Below are positions 24,301-34,665 of a stretch of 64,000 nucleotides of DNA, piece by piece. The stretch's first letter is position 1; every line of letters starts with the position of its first letter. Below the pieces are notes generated by a model. That model made no database searches and was not told the DNA's origin. It was given only the letters and a program-made list of their open reading frames with translations. Made by a program: the position numbers and the translations under genes. Source of the stretch: Mya arenaria (taxonomy: Eukaryota; Mollusca; Bivalvia; Myida; Myidae); NCBI RefSeq assembly GCF_026914265.1, contig NC_069135.1, forward strand, positions 3,861,001-3,925,000, read 5' to 3'.

Positions 24301-25881
24301 TGGTTTAAGTGGATTCAGATGACGGTGGGTGGAAGTTCATTCTTAAAGTTTGGTTTTAGTGGATTCAGATGACGGTGGGTGGAAGTTCATTCTTAAAGTT
24401 TGGTTTAAGTGGATTCAGATGACGGTGGGTGGAAGTTCATTCTTAAAGTTTGGTTTAAGTGGATTCAGATGACGGTGGGTGGAAGGTCATTCTTAAAGTT
24501 TGGTTTAAGTGGATTCAGATGACGGTGGGTGGAAGTTCATTCTTAAAGTTTGGTTTAAGTGGATTCAGATGACGGTGGGTGGAAGGTCATTCTTAGTTTG
24601 GTTTAAGTGGATTCAGATGACGGTGGGTGGAAGTTCATTCTTAAAGTTTGGTTTAAGTGGATTCAGATGACGGTGGGTGGAAGGTCATTCTTAAAGTTTG
24701 GTTTAAGTGGATTCAGATGACGGTGGGTGGAAGGTCATTTTTAAAGTTTGGTTTAAGTGGATTCAGATGACGGTGGGTGGAAGTTCATTCTTAAAGTTTG
24801 GTTTAAGTGGATTCAGATGACGGTGGGTGGAAGGTCATTTTTAAAGTTTAAGTGGATTCAGATGATGATGGAAGGTAATTTTCAAAAATGCCCTGACTCG
24901 AGAAAACAATTGATGACTCTGGTAGTAGGCAAAGTAGTTAAAAGGATGGTTTGAGTATAACGTATGTACTAGTGTCTTATATGTTGCTTAAAAATTGACA
25001 GTACAGGTTTGTCCTTAAAAAACTGTATACGGTAGTTCTTCACTTTTTTACCAGAGTTGACATGTGTTGCTCAATACAAATAATTTATGAACACAGACAC
25101 TTTGTCTGTCAGTTGATATCTTCTTATATGTACATGTAAGCAGATTTTAGCCATGATTCTCTCATTTTAGAATATCTAAACTTCATTCAAATTCAACCTA
25201 AAATTGCCACCATCTGACTGTATCTGATTTGAAAAGTTATTGGAATAGGGCATGAACAAGCTAATGACCCCAGTTTAACTTAAAACATTTGGCACACCTT
25301 GCTGTACTGCTGACCAGTGTTGGTAGGTACCTTCTACATGTGCTAGATCAAAGTCTTCCTGTCGCCTTTCCCTCAGACACATTGAGATCGAAAGTGAATC
25401 AGGATAGAAACATTTTTTTAGTTTGTTTTTATTGTGACATGATATCCATCTCCTGGCAAGTCTCAGACTTTCTATGTCAACTAGCAAGAGTGCAATATAC
25501 CCAGTAACAATCATCTTGTAAAAATGTTTTCATGTTTTAATACCTAATAAAAGCAAAAAGTACATTTAGTTGTGCAGCATGCATTGTTAGAAGTGTTTTA
25601 TAGTTTTTTTTCCAAATATGAAGTATTCAAACCTCTCAGGTATAATTATATCAATACATAGTTACAGAGAGTTGTTTTTGACTTTAATAAACTGAAGATT
25701 TCAACATACAATAATGTATAGCTCACATCCACATGAATGGTATTACATTTACTTGCCCAGTATATAATTTTATATCCCTTTTTTTCAGGATTCAAAGATC
25801 CGGTTCCCACTGACTCACAGAATCAACCGCAGCCAGCACATGCCACGGTTTACCACCAACAGGCCCCATACAACGTTCTAG
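15377..25881 (+). CDS. RPL18A: Ribosomal protein eL20 (RPL18A), complete five-exon gene
   Basis: Exons 15377-15394, 16296-16475, 18873-19002, 21934-22043 and 25789-25881 join to 176 codons plus stop, the same length as human RPL18A. The product begins MKARGN, then [100 protein letters not shown] and ends TNRPHTTF. It is a protein of the large ribosomal subunit. All junctions are GT/AG and in phase. A TOP-like tract precedes the ATG and AATAAA lies at 25923-25928. Intron 4 carries four H/ACA snoRNA-like units; human RPL18A also hosts an H/ACA snoRNA (SNORA68, from memory). Confidence 0.97.
16296..16475 (+). CDS. RPL18A: RPL18A exon 2
   Basis: Follows TTTTTTTCAG and encodes 60 codons from [10 protein letters not shown] to GEIVSCQE. 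The donor GTTAAA is weak; the phase is confirmed by exon 3. Confidence 0.96.
16812..17705. repeat. Inverted-repeat-bearing segment in RPL18A intron 2
   Basis: ATATCAGTCTGTAC near 16826-16839 recurs inverted near 17676-17690, and short hairpins lie near both ends: ATTGCAGGAC/GTCCTGCAAT (16855-16879) and TTGTCGGACCTCG/CGAGGTCCGACAA (17628-17674). It may be a non-autonomous DNA element, but the ends are not well defined. Confidence 0.35.
18873..19002 (+). CDS. RPL18A: RPL18A exon 3
   Basis: Follows ATCTGCAG; encodes [18 protein letters not shown] to GAVTQC and ends with one base of a split Tyr codon at a GTAAGT donor. Confidence 0.96.
19994..20279. repeat. Dispersed repeat of a type common in bivalve introns (RPL18A intron 3)
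   Basis: Starts AGCTCGTCTGTTTTTCGAAG, has a GTCGTC-rich stretch, and ends CAGACGAGCG…CCGCGGTGCTCTTG. AGCTCGTCTG recurs inverted as CAGACGAGC. I recall near-identical elements in many bivalve genes; the family name is not known to me. Confidence 0.55.
21027..21850. mobile_element. Non-autonomous TIR element in RPL18A intron 3
   Basis: Ends CAGGGGTTTTCCTA and, inverted, TAAGAAAACCCCTG form about 14-bp terminal inverted repeats with one mismatch. TATAT flanks both ends, possibly a target duplication but in low-complexity sequence. The interior has CTTGCCC-rich blocks at both sides and no long open frame. The CAGGGG start is compatible with hAT or related groups. Confidence 0.6.
21934..22043 (+). 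CDS. RPL18A: RPL18A exon 4
   Basis: Follows GTTTTTCAG; encodes (Y)[19 protein letters not shown] through NIKQFH, then a GTAAGT donor. Confidence 0.96.
22124..22158 (+). pseudogene. Partial copy of the snoRNA 5' hairpin
   Basis: ACTGCTGAACAATGTTGG through TTCTATAT repeats the 5' hairpin of the snoRNA unit just downstream, without H box or 3' hairpin. Confidence 0.5.
22173..22296 (+). ncRNA. H/ACA box snoRNA-like unit, copy 1 (RPL18A intron 4)
   Basis: The 124-nt unit folds as an H/ACA snoRNA. The 5' hairpin closes with GCACA/TGTGC and has inner GTAC/GTAC and ACC/GGT stems. The hinge holds an H box AGATCA (ANANNA). The 3' hairpin closes with CTTCCTG/CAGGATAG (one bulged T), has inner stems CTTTC/GAAAG and CTCA/TGAG and internal loops suited to pseudouridylation guiding. 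An ACA box lies three bases from the 3' end. H/ACA RNAs guide pseudouridine formation in rRNA and are usually processed from introns of ribosomal protein genes, as here. The target uridine is not determined. Confidence 0.8.
22691..22814 (+). ncRNA. H/ACA box snoRNA-like unit, copy 2
   Basis: Same 124-nt length and boxes as copy 1. A change in the 3' apical stem (CTCA to CTCG) keeps pairing as G-U; other changes fall in loops. Preceded by a conserved CATTTG as in copies 3 and 4. Confidence 0.8.
23336..23459 (+). ncRNA. H/ACA box snoRNA-like unit, copy 3
   Basis: 124 nt, same H box AGATCA and ACA. Differences from copy 1 sit in the hinge (T to A before the H box) and in the 3' apical loop. Confidence 0.8.
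23487..24880 (+). repeat. 50-bp minisatellite in RPL18A intron 4
   Basis: About 28 copies of a unit containing GATTCAGATGACGGTGGGTG, GAAGGTCATTCTTAAAG and TTTGGTTTAAGTG. Degenerate single units resembling it (GATGAAAGGCCATTCTT) follow snoRNA copy 1 at 22337-22460, suggesting the array grew from snoRNA-flanking DNA. Confidence 0.92.
25292..25415 (+). ncRNA. H/ACA box snoRNA-like unit, copy 4
   Basis: 124 nt with all boxes and stems; one change (TATATGTGC to TACATGTGC) lies beside the closing stem of the 5' hairpin. It is separated from copy 3 by the minisatellite and lies about 375 bases before the intron acceptor. Confidence 0.8.
25789..25881 (+). CDS. RPL18A: RPL18A exon 5 and stop
   Basis: Follows TTTTTTTCAG; encodes [16 protein letters not shown] through NRPHTTF, then TAG at 25879-25881. 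Confidence 0.96.
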   Translation, partial: DSKIRFPLTHRINRSQHMPRFTTNRPHTTF

Positions 25882-25922
25882 ACACTATGATTCTTTGTTA
25901 TTTATGTACATTGTGTATAGTA

Positions 25923-25928
25923 AATAAA
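25923..25928 (+). terminator. RPL18A polyadenylation signal
   Basis: AATAAA 42 bases after the stop codon, giving the short 3' UTR usual for ribosomal protein mRNAs. Confidence 0.75.
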
Positions 25929-26187
25929 GTCGGGCCTTCTCTGGAAGATCTTATTTTTAATTTCTGTCCATGTTGAAAAATCTTTTAAGGGTGATCTGGG
26001 GAAATGGAATGATTTTTTGCATGCATAAACATAATTGTATTTCTCAGAAGCACTACCATGAACTCTCTGCACTCATACTACTACTGCATAGAAGCAATCT
26101 AAACACAATGTCATTCTAGGGATAAGTATTGTGAGTCCTTGAAATGTTGGTCCAACTCAAAATTTCTTTCTATTATTTCTTTAAAAG

Positions 26188-27067
26188 TGACATTCTTATT
26201 CAAAATCAATACATACTCATGTATAACAAACATCAATTTTGACAGATAAACTTTTTACTATAATACTATATAATGCATTGATGGAAGATATTAACTACTG
26301 ATAAATTTGTAATGGTGTATTAAATAGCAGAAAGCGCAATAAATATTAAATGATTGGTGAATGCTAAAAGATTTACTGTGGTCTACTATGGTCTCGGGTA
26401 GAAAGAACTTGTTTTATGCTCATTTCTTTCAAACTCTGTATCCTTCATAAGAACATTGTTCTTGACATTCATCCCTCTTGGAATATTAAAACAATATTAA
26501 TTGTGGTTAACCTTATCTGGGAGTAAGAGTGCATCTATAAGATGCAAGTATTGGCACAATCTGCCTTAAGCTCAGCTTAACCTTAAGATCAGTAATGGCG
26601 CAGCCTACATATCAGTCTGCCAAAAGTCATTGTCGATAACTGGAAAAAATAATTCATGAGTCCCATAAGTGCTTACTTGGTAACTTTGGTGGGGTTTTGT
26701 TATTTAAAGTGACGCTCCTATTCAAAATTAATACACATGTATGACAAACATCAGTTTTGAAAAAAACTTCGAACTTCTTACTAAAAATGCATTTATGGAA
26801 AATAATAATTTCTGATAACATGATTGTAACCGTGTATTTAATTGCTGAACACACACATATATTAAATGATTGGTGAGTGCTAAAAGATTTACTGTGATCT
26901 ACTATAGTTTCATAAGGTAAAAATTGTGTTTTCTGCACCTTTCTTTCAAATTAAACTCGGTATCCTTCATAAGAACCATTGTTTTCGACATTTAATCATC
27001 CTTTTTGTGGTATATTAAAACATTTGAATTAATTGCGGTAAATCTTATTTCGGAGTACGAGCGCATC
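26188..27067. repeat. Two diverged direct copies of a ~350-bp repeat
   Basis: 26188-26535 and 26709-27067 share blocks such as ATTAAATGATTGGTGA, TGCTAAAAGATTTACTGTG and GTATCCTTCATAAGAAC in the same order. No coding content is visible; probably a dispersed repeat family that inserted twice or was duplicated. Confidence 0.7.
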
Positions 27068-27501
27068 TTGGAATAAAAACCCATTACTCTAGAAGTGATA
27101 CAGATGTTTGTGATCATCAGTCTCAGGTAGTGTGTTATAATATTGAAGCCTAACAGTTCGAGTTGGTCATAACACAACATCTAGCAGATACCTGAGTGGT
27201 GTTTCAATTGTCTGTCGCATTTTACAGTGAAATGACCGCTGAAACACCTTGTATCGTCTGACACTGTCTCCTGGAGTGTTATGTTAACCTTTTTTACCTA
27301 GTGACCTCATTACCCAATACGACCAGTATTCGAACTTGACGACAAAGGTGAAAGCTGCAGAATATGTCTACTTATCAGTTTTACACTGGTGTTTGAAATT
27401 TGGAATACATGGACCATTTTTGTATAGTAGTCACAACTTCAACTTGTCCATTACTATTGTGTCTCAGCTGTTATGGCTCCATTTTGTTCGAAGTTTAAAA
27501 C

Positions 27502-28017
27502 TCACAGAAATGTACAAGATTCTTTAACAAAGATACAAAGTTTTATAAGTTCCATTCTGTTAGCTGAATTTATTAACTGGATGTATTTAAATACTGACGG
27601 CTTTACAAAATAGTATTTCTTTAAATAGTTCCTTCTAAGAGCATCAAAATAAGAACAGATGCATATAAAGTGAAATTCATATTCGATATCCAAAGAATTA
27701 CAGCATTGACAATATCTTTCAGCTCTAGGTATGTAATTTCTGGCATATCTACCAGTTTGAATACGAAGCTGATGAACAAATAGACGTAATCGCTTTAAGT
27801 AAAATCTTAAATTTCCTGGTAAAATATCTAAGTAAGTTTCATATGCAAAACATGATTTAACTGTTCTATATATATCCAATACGCTACAATTTTCAACTGT
27901 TCTGAACCAATCTTGTTTAAAAGTATCGTATAATCTACACTTGAAAGCTTCAATAAACACCGCTACATCAATATTTAGAACATAATCAAAGACGTGCATG
28001 GCCAAAGCCAAAATCAT
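27502..28017 (-). pseudogene. LINE reverse transcriptase C-terminal remnant
   Basis: 171 open codons with FKQDWFRTVEN, LRLFVHQLRIQTGRYARN and RYCQCCNSLDIEYEFHFICI, the zinc-ribbon-like tail (C-x2-C … H-x3-C) of invertebrate non-LTR retrotransposons. The polymerase domain is missing, so this is either the 3' part of a truncated element or an interrupted copy. Confidence 0.65.
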
Positions 28018-28090
28018 TTAACATTTTTTTAACATTATAAACCCAATTGCGACAACCTTTAGCGCAATAATACACAGCTCGGTTATATTT

Positions 28091-28208
28091 AAGGAATGAA
28101 TTGCGGGTTGATGTCATTATCGGGGATATGAACGCAATTGGGTTACTTTGACCAACCCAATTGCGTTCATATCCCCGATAATGACATCAACCCCGCAATT
28201 CATTCCTT
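28091..28208. repeat. Long inverted repeat with 54-bp arms
   Basis: Arms 28091-28144 and 28154-28208 are complementary except for one extra base in a G/C run, with a 9-base spacer. The arms contain GGAATGAATTGC and ATGAACGCAATTGGGTT; ACCCAATTGCG recurs at about 28041. Confidence 0.9.
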
Positions 28209-30039
28209 ATATTTACACCAATAGTTCATTATTTCATTCAAGAATTGTTAAAAAACTACTTCATTTCATTTAAGAAAACCTTTCAGTAAACCGTTCTTAC
28301 CCATTCTGTAAATAGAACGACCCGATTATAACCGGAAACATTTTTTTCAAATGACGTCACAATAACGCGGGAAAAGATCTACTACTTGAAATCACTTTAA
28401 AACGTAAAATTGAAACACTTCTGGCACCAATATATTTAAAATATAATAAATTAACACTTTCTAAAATGTTGATCTATATTTTACTGGAGCTGCTGACACA
28501 ATACAACCAATAACAAGATCAATAGCTCTCATGTATATTGTTATGCAATGAATTACGATCCGAACATATCCGAAGATGTTGCGTTCATCGATTGCCGAAA
28601 GGCAGTTCATTTAAGGGATGGAAGTTGAGGTGTAAATATACTGTTTTGATAATAATATTGTCAGTGGTAACAATCTTGAACCAATATTTTAATATATGAA
28701 TGTATCTATGCAAATACAAAGGGCACCCCTAATTCCCCATAAACACACGTGCATTGCACGTATTAGTTCTAACTCTCAATATTTTTTTACAAAATTTTAA
28801 GTGTATTCTCTCTATTTCTTTATAGAGTTGATCGACTTTGCAAAAAAAAGAATAGGAAGGTGTGAAGCACAAACATCATTGCTTACATTGTTATTGTTAA
28901 TCGCGCCTCACAGTAATATTTTTTTGCTTTGGTTGTCACTTCAGGTCGAATTTCGATGCAACTTCACATGATTGTACCCCGGCATGAGATTTGTCGCACA
29001 TATGGTAGCATTTGTGATCTCATCGGTAAAGTAATGGTCACTCTTAGTGGTAAATGGAGCCAGACCACAATTTCATAATATTTCGTATCGTTTTATCACA
29101 GAAAATGTGTTGAGATATGTGTTAATGATTGAAAACGTCGTTCATTTTCAGAAAAAAACATGCGCCTTAACCACTTGACAACCAGGACTTTGACATAACG
29201 GATGGTTAGTATGACCTATGAACAATACATTTATAACATCACATGACAATGTCAAAGATCTATTCCCACAATAACGGATCGTTCATAGCCGTTATAAATG
29301 CTTATTAACATTGTGGTATTCAAAGACGATATTTGCGCAAATATCAACATTTGCTGAAGGGTTCCGGCTTTTGATATCTAAGTTTTAACACTCCTAATGA
29401 TTTGTCGCACTTCACTTGATTTCTTATCACAAAAAAGTGCATGTTACAAAATAGCGTCCTCAAAAGTATACTGTGAAACAAATGTGTGTAGGCAATTTGA
29501 CAGTTCTAAGAGCTGTTCTAGTATCAAGGACCTTAAAATGTCCACACATACAACGTAAAACATGTCTCAGGCTGTAATGTGGCTAGTTGGAAACCCTTGC
29601 AATGAAAATGTGTCACAAAATCACGAAATTAACGATGCGAATCCATTAAAATGTTATTTGAACACCGGCTGTGGATATTTCTGTAAAAAAATATCTTAGA
29701 GTTTTAACTTTGGCACTTTTTAAAATATTTTACCGTGTCACTCCGACATGACCAATTCAGTGACACTTGTCACGTTCCTGTGGCAACTCTCGTTTCTAAA
29801 ATCGTTGACGCGTACAAATATTCATTGAATCTTCGAAATAATATGTTTACTTCACTGACATACGTAAACCTCCGGACTGTTATAATGAAATCAATTTAAA
29901 CTGATTCGGCTCGGAAGATCAGTTGTTCGTATGGGAGATAACTTATGTAAACCATTTTCTGTTTGTTTGTAAGATTTAAACCCCTTATATTGACACGCGC
30001 TTTGATACCATCCATAAATAAAGGATAACTAAGCCGCAT
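28209..30039. other. Intergenic stretch without recognisable features
   Basis: No conserved coding pattern, RNA signal or clear repeat was seen on either strand. Confidence 0.4.
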
Positions 30040-30813
30040 CATGTGCTTTACTCTCAATATACTTTATACTACAAACACTTTATATTCTATATACATCATA
30101 TAAGTTGTACTCTATTTACTTTATAAAGTAAATACCTAAACTTCTTCTACAATAGAGTCTATATTATTTGTTCTTGATACACTTTTAACTCCATATACTT
30201 TATATTCAATATACTTTAAACTTCATATAGTCAAATACGTTATACTCTTTATATTATATTTACTTCTTCGCACTCTATATCCTTTGTTCTTCATATACAT
30301 TGTAAATTATACGTTTTTCTCCATAACTTTTATATCCATACACGTTATAGTCTATAAAATGTAGATCATGTAAACTCCATAGTTCAAATACATTATTTTT
30401 AATATATGTCGTACTTTATTTACCATATACCTTATACTACACATACTTTATTTTCAATATACGTTATAAATTTTGCACTCTATATGCTTTACACTATCTG
30501 AGTATATACTATTCACTTTATATACTCGAATTCATGTACAGTATACTCTTTATACGTTATTCTCCATATACTTTATACTCATATACGTTATACTCTATAC
30601 ATTATATACGCTTCATATACTTTATACTTCATATACGTGATACTCTATACAATATATGCTTTGAATACTTTATACTTCGAATGTGTTATACTCGCTTCAT
30701 TTACTTTTTACTTCATATAAGTGATTCTCTATTCATTATTGTTTCGTATACTTTACACTTCAAATGCGTTATACTCTATACTTTATTTTAAATACTCTCC
30801 ATTTACGTTATAT
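30040..30813. repeat. Degenerate AT-rich tandem repeat, left of the transposon
   Basis: Variations on CTTCATATACGTTATACTC and ACTTTATAC repeat throughout. The same pattern resumes at 35750, so the transposon split one array. Confidence 0.75.
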
Positions 30814-30847
30814 GACCGCCGGCCTGAGAAAACGAACCTTATCGCAT
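30814..30847 (+). repeat. Left terminal inverted repeat of the GACCGCC element
   Basis: Two mismatches (positions 14 and 23) against the right end at 35716-35749; ends CCTTATCGCAT. Confidence 0.88.
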
Positions 30848-30997
30848 TTCCGAGATATTGACGGAATTGCACGAAAACTCCCGAAGAAATGCGGAAGTAA
30901 ATACATAAAATAAAAAAAAGTAATTGTTTGAAAAAGTCAATTTTTATGGCGAAAACACCATAATATTTGATATTTCGATGTATCAGAAGGTTGAAAG

Positions 30998-31012
30998 ATG
31001 GACGATTTAGAA
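30998..31012 (+). CDS. Transposase-like gene exon 1
   Basis: ATG GAC GAT TTA GAA followed by GTAAGT; codes MDDLE. It is the only upstream ATG exon that splices in phase with exon 2. Confidence 0.6.
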
Positions 31013-31342
31013 GTAAGTATAATTCCATTCATGAAATATACTTAAAATTGATTTTATTCCCCTTTTATTTTCAATCGTCTGCAAGTGAAAACTAAAGACG
31101 CTTTCTCAAAGTAATAATGCAGAAAGGTAAGCATATGGTTCATATAAAAGTTAATCTATATAAAAAACTGTTTAAATAATGATAAATGTAAACATGTAGA
31201 ATTATAATCATGTATTTCTCAGTAAACAATGGACAGAATACCAACATTTTTTCTAAATAAACGTGTTCGGTAAACTCCGTACGATAGTGTATGTGCGCTT
31301 ATCGATAAATCAATACCTTGATGCATTGCTTTCTAAGCTAGT

Positions 31343-31412
31343 GGGGAAATAGCTCAGACGGATAAGCGCATGTCTTGTAATCATACGTTCCAGGCTCGAG
31401 TCCGGAATAAAG
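31343..31412 (+). repeat. tRNA-like sequence (Thr-TGT-like) within the GACCGCC element
   Basis: AAATAGCTCAG…GGATAAGCGC and CAGGCTCGAGTCCGG match A and B boxes; the anticodon-loop region reads CTTGTAA. D and acceptor stems pair poorly, so a pseudogene or SINE head is likelier than a working tRNA. Confidence 0.45.
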
Positions 31413-31452
31413 CTTTAATTTTTAATAAATTTTTAGAATTTTTTTTTTACAG

Positions 31453-31534
31453 CTGATACAGCGATTCTATGACGAATTCTTTGGACACAATTCAACGATA
31501 TCAAGACATTCACATGAAATTGAACTACCTATAG
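31453..31534 (+). CDS. Transposase-like gene exon 2
   Basis: After TTTTTACAG; codes LIQRFYDEFFGHNSTISRHS and HEIELPI, then one base before donor GTATCC. Lies just after a tRNA-like stretch. Confidence 0.6.
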
Positions 31535-31818
31535 GTATCCTTAACTGTTCATTGACGCTAAATGACAATTGTTTAATAATAAGTTAAAATAACATACATG
31601 CAATTTAATTTCATGATATTTTTTTTTTGAAAACTAAATCATCATTGCTATTTTAAGAATTCACACTATTTGAATACATAAGCAATTATTTTGCAGTAGA
31701 TGTGTGGATCTTATTTGTTTATTCGCAATAATAAAGTTATATAACGTTGCAATACATTATTTTAGTTTGTATATTATGGGCAAACATAACTCACTAGGGA
31801 TACTCTCTTTCATTGCAG

Positions 31819-32516
31819 TAACGTCTGATGATGAAAATGATGACAATCAAGTGGCATCAGAAAATGTAAATGATCATGTTATCTCGGAACATGATGATTA
31901 CATACCAATAGTAGAATCATGCGACACATTAGCGACTGGCTGCGATTGTACTTCTATGTGCATGGACTCTATTGACCGTGAAGCTGCCCAAGCCCATATT
32001 GACAATATAAGGCAGTATACAAAGGAAGAAAAGGACTTATATATAATGGGAGCATTAAACCGGATGAATTCAGATAAAAAACGAAGCCGGTATGGTGATC
32101 GTCAGCGTACGCGATACGACTATAAGTTTGAGGGTAATGTTGTTTGTAAGAAAACATTCATGTGTGTGTATGACATCGGCCCAACTCATCTCAAGAACCT
32201 CTTAAAACATGTTAACGAGAATGGAAATGTTCCCCGTTGTCATGGAAACCAAGGCCGGCGGCCCATTCATGCGTTAACTTTTCAAGAAATTGAAAATGTA
32301 ATATCATTTTTAAAGAATGTTGCAATTGATGAAGGACTTCCCATGCCTGCAGCACCCAGAGGGAGAGCCAATGACGCACCAGTTTTCCTCCACAGCTCCA
32401 CCACAAAGATGAAAATGCATAAATTATATGAAAAATCGTGCATTGAAGCAGCCACAAAATGTATTAAATATAGGACGTTCTGCAGATTGTGGCATGAGCT
32501 TTGTCCAAACATCAAG
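31819..32516 (+). CDS. Transposase-like gene exon 3
   Basis: After TTCATTGCAG; 232 codons with TSDDENDDN, CDCTSMCMDS, RYGDRQRTRYDYKFEGN, THLKNLLKHVNENGNVPRCH and CRLWHELCPNIK; donor GTAAGT. This is the main N-terminal family domain. Confidence 0.85.
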
Positions 32517-32930
32517 GTAAGTAGTACTTAGCACATCATGCTGCATAAGTTTTTCACATTTTTCATTTCATCAGCTTTTTTATATATGTTTTGTCCAAAC
32601 ATTGTGCACCATCATTGACACTAAACGGAGTGCCACGGATGTAAATCTTTTCAAACAATTGGTTAAGCACGTTTCTAAAAGGTAAGCCGACCGACATGTA
32701 CAGAAATGTAATACAGTATTCAGTGTAGAATAGAAATACATGGGAAGAACAGCTTTTTTTTTCAATGATCATGTAGAGCGGTACATCAAAGAATCTTCTG
32801 TATGTATTATATTAAGAATGCGATAGTTATGTTTTTTATTCGAGATGAATGTGTTCGTTTCTAGCTCAGTGATAAATAAAACGTTAACAACCTAAATAAT
32901 AACTTTTTAAAATATTCAATTCTTTTACAG

Positions 32931-33071
32931 ATCGCCACTCCCCAAGAGGACGTGTGTGTCACGTGCGAGATGTCACGGAAAGGAGTCGCTGATGCCACGA
33001 CAGACGACGAGAAGCTAGCTGCTGCATCAGCTCTCGAGAAACACATCAATGCGACCAGAAAAGAGCACAAG
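32931..33071 (+). CDS. Transposase-like gene exon 4
   Basis: After CTTTTACAG; 47 codons beginning IATPQEDVCVTCEMSRKG. The CxxC pair may bind zinc. Confidence 0.8.
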
Positions 33072-33186
33072 GTATTTTATTGGTGTTGAAGTTATTATTA
33101 TGATAAGTTTATTATTCAATGGAAATATATTGAAAGAAGAACTTCGTTCGGCTACACTATATATGTTTGCCCTCCTAATGTACTTC

Positions 33187-33427
33187 TTCGGGTTGTCAAG
33201 TTAGCGCAGTGGTTAGCGCACTCGCTTCTCACCTAGGCGACCCGAGTTCGATTCCCGGCTCGGGCGCATGTGAGTTTGGTTGTGGTCACCCAGCCGGACA
33301 AGTGGGTTCTCCGGTTCCCCCCACAACACAAGACCACACTCTCGCGTGAAATCGGACCAACGAGAGTGATTAATATAATGTTGTAATAACTTGTTTCACA
33401 ATCGTTGTATGTTTAAATATGTTTAAA
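33187..33427 (+). mobile_element. tRNA-derived SINE (Meta-type body) with 12-bp target duplication
   Basis: The tRNA-like head has box A TTAGCGCAGTGGTTAGCGC and box B GAGTTCGATTCCC; the body has GTTGTGGTCACCCAGCCGGA, CCCCCACAACACAAGACCAC and CTCTCGCG, as in molluscan Meta-domain SINEs (recalled). CTAATGTACTTC repeats exactly at 33175-33186 and 33428-33439, a target-site duplication. It sits in intron 4 of the transposase-like gene, in the same orientation, so it arrived after the transposon. Confidence 0.88.
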
Positions 33428-33562
33428 CTAATGTACTTCGATGCAATTTCAATGAAAACAGTCGCTGAAATTAGACTATATTTGTTTAACATTTGTATTG
33501 AATGAGCTAAATATTTCATACTTTCATAAAATTATATGTACATGTCTTTGTATTCAAATTAG

Positions 33563-33744
33563 GTGTACAAAGACTGCGTTACTACTGCTATGGACGAATT
33601 GAGAGGCACGGGTCGCCCTACAGAGCCAGTCGAGCCATGCTCAACTGACTTTCAGCATGCACATTACACGTTCGACTTTGCTCAGAATTTGTGCCTGCCA
33701 CATCACAGTCGCCAGATGGGACCTATGTACTTTGTCACTCCTAG
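33563..33744 (+). CDS. Transposase-like gene exon 5
   Basis: After AAATTAG; codes VYKDCVTTAMDELRGTGRP through HHSRQMGPMYFVTP with a split Arg codon at donor GTAATA. Confidence 0.8.
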
Positions 33745-33916
33745 GTAATAAGTCAAATATTTTCGTTTAGAAGCATTATTTTTTAATGACTCTGACCTTT
33801 GCGCCTAAATAAGTGTTTTCACCCGTTTTTATGTGACAATATCGTATCTCTAAATAGTTGATTTCCGAAAACAGATTCTGACTATTTAACAAGATGTTAA
33901 ATACATCTATTTACAG

Positions 33917-34113
33917 AAAAGTTCATTTATTCGGGTTTCGGGACGACGCCCTTCCGATTCAGTATAATTTTCTAATCGACGAAGCCGAGACTATGATGCA
34001 GGATGGAGGTGGCATTCACGGGCCAGATGCTGTAATTTCGCTCGTGGATTACGCTCTGACAGAGTTTGGGCACGGGGAGCGAGTGACTACTCTTCATGCG
34101 GACAATTGTGGCG
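33917..34113 (+). CDS. Transposase-like gene exon 6
   Basis: After TTTACAG; codes KVHLFGFRDDALPIQYNFLI through TTLHADNCG. Holds D394 and D435 of the proposed catalytic set. Confidence 0.85.
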
Positions 34114-34356
34114 GTAATTAAAGCTGCAATCTCACAGATATGCCAATAGTACAACTGTTTTATTTTTTGTTTTTGTAATTGATTGCTGACAAATAATCAG
34201 ATCTCTGATTTTCATATTTCCGTTCGAAAATCAATGTTACATGGCTTAAACCGTTATTAACGGGTTACGAAAATTGCATAAAATATCAATCTTTGAACTT
34301 CAATATATTTTAGTAATGAGTATAATTGGTTATTTCTAAAACTTAATAATTTTCAG

Positions 34357-34536
34357 GACAAAACAAAAACCGCTACCTGCTAGCGTACTTCTGCTGGAGG
34401 ACCATGATCGGCCTTAACGAGGAGATACGCTATTTGATGCAGGTAGCAGGTCATGCCAGGTGCATAATAGACGCTGGGTTCGGGCGAATCAAGGCGCTTT
34501 ACAGGCGAACGGACTGTGAAACCTTGAGCGACCTAG
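34357..34536 (+). CDS. Transposase-like gene exon 7
   Basis: After TTTTCAG; codes QNKNRYLLAYFCWRTMIGLN, GHARCIIDAGFGRIK and RTDCETLSDL; donor GTTAGC. Confidence 0.85.
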
Positions 34537-34665
34537 GTTAGCTAAAAAGAAGTATTCTCGTTCAACAAAAACAACAGACTGATTTAAGTTTATTTAAATC
34601 AAATGATTGAACAAAAACATCGAAATTATATCGTGAATGTGGTAATTTTTAAAAATCATTTTCAG

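Noticed and set aside
31343..31412. Functional tRNA-Thr
   Set aside because: A and B boxes are present, but D and acceptor stems do not pair well enough.
33187..33260. Functional tRNA gene
   Set aside because: The tRNA-like part is the head of a SINE with a target duplication.
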